Shown piece by piece: positions 57,835 to 64,000 of a stretch of DNA of 64,000 nt. The translations under genes were made by a program, and so were the position numbers. A model generated the notes under the pieces. The model had not been told where the DNA came from. It was given only the letters and a program-made list of their open reading frames with translations, and did not search any database. The DNA comes from Chrysomallon squamiferum (Eukaryota; Mollusca; Gastropoda; Neomphalida; Peltospiridae): NCBI GenBank assembly GCA_012295275.1, contig CM022677.1:17269406-17333405 (forward strand), given 5' to 3'. Position 1 is the stretch's first letter. Every line of letters begins with the position of its first letter.

Positions 57835-58100
57835 ATAAATAACACCTTAAAGATTGCTATTCTTATTATTTAATTTTGAAGATATTGTTATAACAGATTA
57901 ACTAATCTTTTCATCAGTATTCATTTATTTTTCTTAATTTATACTGACTAAAAAATAAAATAAAAATAACAATAAATTACACCTTAAAGATTGTTATTCT
58001 TATTGTTTAATTTTGAAGATATTGTTATAACAGATTAACTAATCTTTTCATCGGCATTCATTTATTTTTCTTAATTTATACCGACTAAGAACTGAAAGAA
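57835..58100. repeat. Roughly 130-bp duplication downstream of gene C transmembrane exon
   Basis: Two near-identical copies starting CACCTTAAAGATTG and running through GTTATAACAGATTAACTAAT to TTCTTAATTTATAC, with a partial third. Confidence 0.85.
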
Positions 58101-58211
58101 AGATAATACTTGTCTTTTCAGCGACATTAACTTATGTTTCCTTGCTTATATGCGAATGCAAATTTAAAGAAAAATTATCATCTAATTTTGAGAATAAAAC
58201 TGAAATGAAAT

Positions 58212-58324
58212 TTACCGTTGTAGGACAAAGTACAGTCCGGTTGCCAAAAGCAGCAGCAGTATAAGTATAACAGCAAACAGAGCATATTGAGTTGACACAG
58301 GCATACTAGAAGCTTTCATTACAA
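58212..58324 (-). CDS. Gene C transmembrane exon and stop
   Basis: Phase 1 acceptor (TTTTGCACCAG at 58325). VVMKASSMPVSTQ, then helix YALFAVILILLLLLATGLYF, then VLQR and TAA at 58214-58212. The stop overlaps a good donor (CG|GTAAAT), so an alternative spliced tail is possible. Confidence 0.8.
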
Positions 58325-59867
58325 CTGGTGCAAAAGCAAAAATTATATACACATAATAATAAACACAATTATTTTAAAAGAATAATTTAAATACATAAAG
58401 ATATAAACAACAATATCTTCACCAAATTAATAAAAATGTATGATTATTGTGTCAAAGTCTATTGATTTTTTATTGGACAGATCAATATTTACTTACATAT
58501 TTACATATATATATATTTAATTGCTGGTTTAATGTATGTATTTATATATTTTTTATTTGCATTAAGATTCAACATACCTTCTCATGAACACATTCCATGA
58601 AATATATTTTGAAAACAGTTTTCATTTCAGAAGTAACAAGAAAATTGTTGTTATTTAAGAAACTATTTTTCTTTGAAATAATCAAAATAATTTGGAACCT
58701 TCATTGGTATTTCCATTATCAGGTTCTTACTAATATTATTTATTAGGAAAATAAAATATATTCTCAAACTTTTTTTTTTTTTTTTCCTTCTAAACTGTAG
58801 AAACAATTGCCTGCTCATAACTTAAACACTTTCAATTCAGAGAAGAACTTATTATTAAATTTACTGTTGTCAAGAGGAAAGTAGAATTTATTGATATGTG
58901 TAAAATAAGAAAATTTCAGATATTACATATATTATACCAGAAATTTTCAGAGATTATACATAATTCTTGAATGAATCATAAATAACATAAAAGTAAATTT
59001 CAGGTATTATATAGATATTACCTGAAATTTTCATAGATTATACATAATTCTTGAATGAATCATAAATAATACAAAAGTAAATTTCAGGTATTATATATAT
59101 ATTACCTGAAATTTTCAGAGATTATACATAATTCTTGAATGACTCGCAAACAAATATAAAATTTTCAGTACACCATCACACAGAAATTAAAAAAAATAAT
59201 ACAAATAAATTTTAAAAAAATATTATGAATACCATTTCATCATTACCTTTGCAGTAGTCACCTTTACAAGTCTGAGTAATTAAGACAGCTGATTTCCCTT
59301 CGCATTCTGCATCCATACAGATCCTCTTGTACACGATGTCTCGAATGCAGTCTGAGGCACAACTGTGTTCAAATGCTTTCGCCCAGTCACTCCATCCAAC
59401 TTTGAGTGGAAAATAATAAATATTGGAGATTATTATTTATATTAGGTGATGTACACATAGGAGAGGTATTCATTTATGTTTTCTGTTTATGTCGAAAATC
59501 ATGACTTTTATTTTGGTCAGAGCCACGATTTTTATTTATCTTTTTTTTTCTCTTCAGTGTCTGATAGTAAGTATTATGGATATAAGTAACATGTTTGTGT
59601 ATATATGTATGTATGTATGTATCTATCTGTCTATCTATCTATCTATGCATGTTTCTATCTATCAATCTGTGTATGTGTGTATGTGTATGTATGGATATAA
59701 TGTATGCATATTTATATATATTTTCAGTTGCCTTAAAAATTCAATATACCTGCTCCTGAATACATTCCACTTCCTGAAAAAAACATAAATAATTATATAA
59801 ATGTTTTGTGCACCAATTCTACAAATTCATATATACACACTGCATTGTATTGTATGCATAGATATAG

Positions 59868-59906
<39 letters not shown>

Positions 59907-62900
59907 ATTTGATATCACACATGACAAGTATAATAAATCAATCTCTCTTTTTTTCTTTTTTCTCTCTTATTAGTTTTCATTTCAATAATCAGAAAAATAT
60001 AATTCTGATTCCAAGTAAACATTTAAAATCTGTTTTCTGTCTTACACTTCAAGTTGAAATTTAGATATTTATGTAAAAGATTAAATAAATTTACCTTCTT
60101 CAGACGGCTCTTCAGTCTCTGTATTAACAAAGAAAAAAACAAAGAAAGAAAACAATAAAGAAAAATATGTAAAACACACACACACACACACACATACATA
60201 TATATGCTGGTTAATAGTATATAAAGTAACTATGAAGGAGAATCAGTTTTGCTTTGGAAGTATTTTTAGCTGTTTTAATTTTCACACACACACACACAGA
60301 TGTATGTAGTAAGCACACACATACACATATATAAAACACATTTCCAAAACTGTATTAATAGAAATGAAGATTTTTTTTTTTTTTCATTAATAAATATTTT
60401 TTCCTTTTCACATTTCTAAAACAGTTAATAATAATAAATTTGGTTTATTTTAGATTTTCTGAAAACAAAATAAATGCATCCTTTATTTTAGTCTTTCCAA
60501 AGTGATTAAAGACACAATACCTTCACAAATGACCCCACTCAGACATTCCTGTGTGTAGTTTTTTCTGCCCTCTCCAAAACACTGTCTTCCTCCCAGCTGA
60601 GGTGATGGGTTGTCACATGATCGTTTGAAACTCACACTTTCAACACCTGCGTCTCCACACGTAGAACTGCAGTCAGATCTAGACAGCATCACCCAGGAAC
60701 CCCAGTCACCATCCACTGAAAACAATGTTAACTAGAATACAGATAAAATATAAAACAACTGAAAACAAATTTAACTATAACAGATAAAATAGATAATGAT
60801 AGAAACAAAGTTTACCTAGAACAGATAAAACAGATAACGATGGAAATGAATTTAACTAGAACAGATAAAATAGATAACGATAGAAATGAATTTAACTAAT
60901 ACAGGACATTATCCCCAGTGACCATCCAGTGAAAACAAAGTTTAAAATAGATAATGACTGAAACAAATTTAACTAGAACAGATAAAATATAAAACGATTG
61001 AAACAAATTTAACTAGAAGAGATAAAATAGATAATGATGGAAATGAATTAAAATAATACAGGACATTATCCCCAGTGACCATCCCCTGAAAACAAAGTTA
61101 ACTAGAATACAGATAAAATATAAAACAACTGAAAACAAAGTTAACTAGAACAGATAAAATATAAAACAACTGAAAACAAATTTAACTAGAACAGATACAA
61201 TATAAAACAACTGAAAACAAATTTAACTAGAACAGATACAATATAAAACAACTGAAAACAAAGTTAACTAGAACAGATAAAACAGATAATGATTGAAACA
61301 AAGTTTAACTAGAACAGATAAAACAGATAATGATTGAAACAAAATTTAACTAGAACAGATAAAATATAAAACGATCGAAACAAATTTAACTAGAACAGAT
61401 AAAATAGATAATGATGGAAATGAATTTAAATAATTCAGAACCATCCATTGAAAACAAAGTTAACTAGAATACAGAAGATGCATAAACAGTGTATGTGCAA
61501 ACATTATGGAAACTTATTTACAGGATATATATGAACAATGGAACATTTAAATAGAATAGAGTACATATATAACATGAAACAAATTTTAAAAAGAATGCAG
61601 AAAATATTTAATAAAAGGAAACAAATTTGACAAGAATACTGAATTGCCTTTAAACAACGAAAACAAATTTAATAAGAATACAAAACTCGTTTGTCAGTAA
61701 TGTATACCGTATAACATTGACAACATTTAAAAAGAATACAGAATGTACATAACAATATATTTTACAATGGAAATATATTTAACTAGACACAGAACAAACA
61801 TAACAGTGGAAATATTTAGCTAACATTGTCATTCTCTATGTGCTTTTTATTATACCAATCAACATTTGAGTGATTTTATTTTTTTTAACCTATCTTCATT
61901 TTTAGTGATATAATTTTGGAGCAACATATCTTAAAGTGTTTTACAGACATGAATATAGACATATTAAATAATAATATAATATGAGTTATATCAAAAGTAA
62001 GGTACAAGTAAAATAACAAAGTGAAAGGCAAATTATTATTCAAAATTACAAAGCTGACAATAATGTAGAGTTGTTTAATTATGTTGACAATCAAGGGTGG
62101 TGCTCCTGAAAATTCCAGATTCTTTTACACTTTTAACTTGGTGGTACTTTTGTAATCCTTGGTGATTTGGAATAATTAAACAATTAATTGCAGAACAATT
62201 TATGGTTATTTTTAGTCACATTTTTTGATCCACCTTGTTGCACTAGACTGTAAATATGTTGTGCATTTGCAATTTAGTGCCTCAAAAGTATGTGCTGAAA
62301 AAATTATCACTAAAGAACATACATAAAAAAAAATGGAAACATTTATCTAAAATATAGAATATATATAACAATCAAAATATATTTAATCAGAGAACACATG
62401 TAAATAATTGAAATATATTTTACAAGAAAAGAGGACATATGTAAACAATGGAAAAATTTATTTAGAACAAGAACATGTATAACAAATGGAAATATATTTA
62501 ATAAAATACAGAACATGTTTAAAAGAACATAATATATAACAATGTAAATATTTTAACAAGAATACTGAACATATATAAACAATGGAAAAAATATTTAACT
62601 AAAATACAGAACATGTTTAACTAGAAAACATATTTAAACATAAAAAAATAAACATGTTTTAACCTGTGTACATAACATATGTGTGGAACCATATTTAAAC
62701 AGAAAAAATAATACTATGAATATGAAATTACCATTTAATAATATAATAACAAACAACAGAAATAACAAATAATTATGTTATAATGAATAAATTATTATAA
62801 CAAAAATAATAAAATATTAACAAGAAAAAAATAACAACAATAGATCCTATTAATAATAATAATAACAACATAACAATAAAGCATCAACAACAATAATAAT

Positions 62901-63323
62901 ACATTATTTAAAGAATCAAAAATTTGTTAACAAAATAAATGTTCTGTATTCTTGTTAATTATGTTTCCATTGTTAAATATTTTCAGTATAATAATAATAA
63001 AAATAACAAAAAAATAAAAACAATGATACAACTACTACAGCTGCTACTGCTACTACCACTAATTTCAACAACAACAACAACAACAACTACTACTACTACT
63101 ACTACTACAACAATAATAATAATACCAGGACACAGCATTGTCTCTTTACAAGACTCCTGTCTTGATCTCCTATTGTTTCCAGGACAACCTTGTCCCCCAT
63201 TCTGGGGGCTGGGGTTATTGCATTCCCGAATTTCAGTTATCCTTCGATTGCCAGTTATTTCTCCACAAGTCATTGAACAGCCCTCGAATTTGTCCTGTTT
63301 CCAGTCACCCCATTTGCCATCCA
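58212..63323 (-). CDS. Gene C (partial, 3' end): TSP1-microexon-TSP1-TM paralogue
   Basis: Visible exons: 63323-63126, 60715-60521, 60118-60095, 59773-59750, 59399-59247, 58324-58212. All internal junctions are phase 1 and GT-AG. Order: two TSP1 domains, two 24-nt microexons, short TSP1-like domain, transmembrane helix. The 5' part (signal peptide, kringle, GON and more TSP1 by analogy with A and B) would lie beyond 64000. Same strand as A and B, so this is a direct tandem array. Confidence 0.82.
58900..59140. repeat. Tandem and inverted repeat in gene C intron
   Basis: Two to three units of AATTTTCAGAGATTATACAT / AATTCTTGAATGAATCATAA / ATAACATAAAAGTAAATTTC. The TTTCAGGTAT and ATACCTGAAA arms form short palindromes that mimic splice acceptors and donors. 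Confidence 0.7.
59247..59399 (-). CDS. Gene C membrane-proximal TSP1-like exon
   Basis: Phase 1-1, 153 nt. VGWSDWAKAFEHSCASDCIR, RICMDAECEGK, QTCKGDYCKG. Six cysteines and W-x-x-W; homologous to gene A exon 39642-39481. Acceptor CTCAAAG at 59400, donor GTAATG at 59246. Confidence 0.83.
59750..59773 (-). CDS. Gene C microexon 2 (24 nt)
   Basis: Between GTTTTTTCAG and GTATATTG. Phase 1-1, adding Gly-Ser-Gly-Met-Tyr-Ser-Gly-Ala. Two Ser-Gly dipeptides. Confidence 0.6.
60095..60118 (-). CDS. Gene C microexon 1 (24 nt)
   Basis: Between TTAATACAG and GTAAATTT. Phase 1-1, adding Glu-Thr-Glu-Glu-Pro-Ser-Glu-Glu. Acidic like the gene B microexons but lacking Ser-Gly. Confidence 0.6.
60521..60715 (-). 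CDS. Gene C TSP1 exon (second from last TSP1)
   Basis: Phase 1-1, 195 nt. VDGDWGSWVMLSRSDCSSTC, SCDNPSPQLGGRQCFGEG, ECLSGVICEG. Acceptor GTTTTCAG at 60716, donor GTATTG at 60520. Fragments of its 5' edge recur in the upstream intron. Confidence 0.92.
60905..61465 (-). pseudogene. Copies of gene C TSP1 exon edge in an intronic tandem repeat
   Basis: The intron upstream of exon 60715-60521 is a roughly 40-bp tandem repeat (AACTAGAACAGATAAAATA-type, 60720-61450). At about 60912, 61072 and 61440 it includes copies of the exon's first bases and acceptor (CCCAGTGACCATCC followed by GAAAACAAAG). The acceptor AG is mutated or shifted in the copies. Confidence 0.6.
62335..62700. repeat. Degenerate AT-rich repeat in gene C intron
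   Basis: Loose units of ATACAGAACATGTATAACAATGGAAATATATTTAA, with similar diverged units at about 61480-61810. Together with 60720-61450 they fill most of the 2.4-kb intron. Confidence 0.6.
63126..63323 (-). CDS. Gene C TSP1 exon (third from last TSP1)
   Basis: Phase 1-1, 198 nt. VDGKWGDWKQDKFEGCSMTC, ECNNPSPQNGGQGCPGNN, ESCKETMLCPG. Six cysteines and W-x-x-W. Acceptor TTCAAAG at 63324, donor GTATTA at 63125, followed by an AAT/TAC-rich intron. Confidence 0.9.
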
Positions 63324-63333
63324 CTTTGAAAAA

Positions 63334-63373
<40 letters not shown>

Positions 63374-64000
63374 TATTATCTGTCTCTTCAAAATATAAAC
63401 ATAAAGATTATTTATCATGTTACCACTCAAACGAACAATTATATCACAACTGTTTAAGTATTAACATTTACAGCGATTGGTGCACAAAAAAAAATCAAAA
63501 AAGGAAGATCAAATTTATTATTTAGTTATTACTTTTAACATTAAAATCATTCAATATTCATAATCCATATATTAGTGATGCAGAAAGATGTATCACCTTT
63601 CAGAACGAATGGTATTTCATATGTTTCATTACACTGGGAAACAAAAGGACACAATCAAACACAACATCTTGAACACACTCTACAAACTATAATCAGATGT
63701 TACTAAAAAATTGTAAGTAACATTCAAAACAATTATTCGTAACTTTTTTACTGTAACAGTATTCAGAAGTTATATTACTATAATACAGAAACCATTAATT
63801 TTTTTGTTGAGTATGTTCTTTTTTTAATAATACCATTAGAAAGACTGGTAATATTTCCATGTATTATACTGTGCATTAGTAATATTTCATTAAAAAGAAC
63901 TATATTAAAAAGAAATAGTATTACCATAACTCAAAAACAGTATTAACATAACACCAAAACAATATTAACATAACACAAAAACAGCATTAACATAACACAA

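Larger units (their letters stand above)
54283..58211. other. Intergenic between genes C and A
   Basis: Upstream of gene A, 54480-54860 is fairly unique. 55224-55577 on the plus strand is open for 117 codons, with about 100 non-repetitive residues (includes ECETLTTVPVPKKPGPSLLP) matching no family I recognise. It may be a transposon scrap or chance. Also (AAT)n at 56460-56505 and (ATT)n at 56940-56990. The gene C 3' UTR lies below 58212. Confidence 0.5.

Overview
Eukaryotic, AT-rich DNA crowded with simple repeats (CT/GA, CA/GT, AAT, CATA and TTTA arrays, several over 80 bp). It is most consistent with an invertebrate, probably a lophotrochozoan such as a mollusc; that assignment is inference from gene architecture and repeat style. 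No prokaryotic gene structure, rRNA, tRNA or CRISPR array was found. All convincing genes are spliced and lie on the minus strand.

Main content: a head-to-tail array of at least three paralogous genes, called C, A and B here in transcription order (right to left). Gene A (54282 to 38248) is complete. It encodes a signal peptide, one kringle, a GON domain split over three exons, five thrombospondin type-1 (TSP1) exons, three microexons, a sixth TSP1-like exon, and a transmembrane helix with an almost absent tail. The inferred exons sum to 2226 nt, exactly 742 codons including the stop. Gene B (34222 to 19944) has the same plan up to TSP1 number 5. It then has four tandem 18-nt microexons, each adding a Ser/Gly/Glu-rich hexapeptide, and a tiny last exon ending Gly-Glu-Leu-stop, so it is predicted to be secreted. 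Its exons sum to 1953 nt, exactly 651 codons. Only the 3' end of gene C is in the window (two TSP1 exons, two microexons, the last TSP1-like exon, the transmembrane exon). The GON domain is otherwise known from the C-terminus of ADAMTS9/20/GON-1 metalloproteases. Here there is no protease, and a kringle precedes it.

Layout: 1-10274 holds microsatellites, a 41-bp satellite (5816-6425) and decayed pogo/Tigger-like DNA transposons. 10275-14157 is a hAT-like element whose interior has expanded into a 21/22-bp minisatellite. 14166-19768 is gene-poor. 19769-34222 is gene B. 34223-38247 is the A/B intergenic region. 38248-54282 is gene A. 54283-58211 is the C/A intergenic region. 58212-64000 is the 3' part of gene C. 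Introns contain decayed copies of exon edges, a duplicated piece of intron 1, a LINE reverse-transcriptase scrap and TIR elements.

Function is inferred only: extracellular or cell-surface adhesion or recognition proteins. From the kringle donor onward every junction is phase 1 except the two inside the GON domain, so TSP1 exons and microexons could be skipped, duplicated or swapped without breaking the frame. Gene B may add a secreted form alongside the membrane-anchored A and C.
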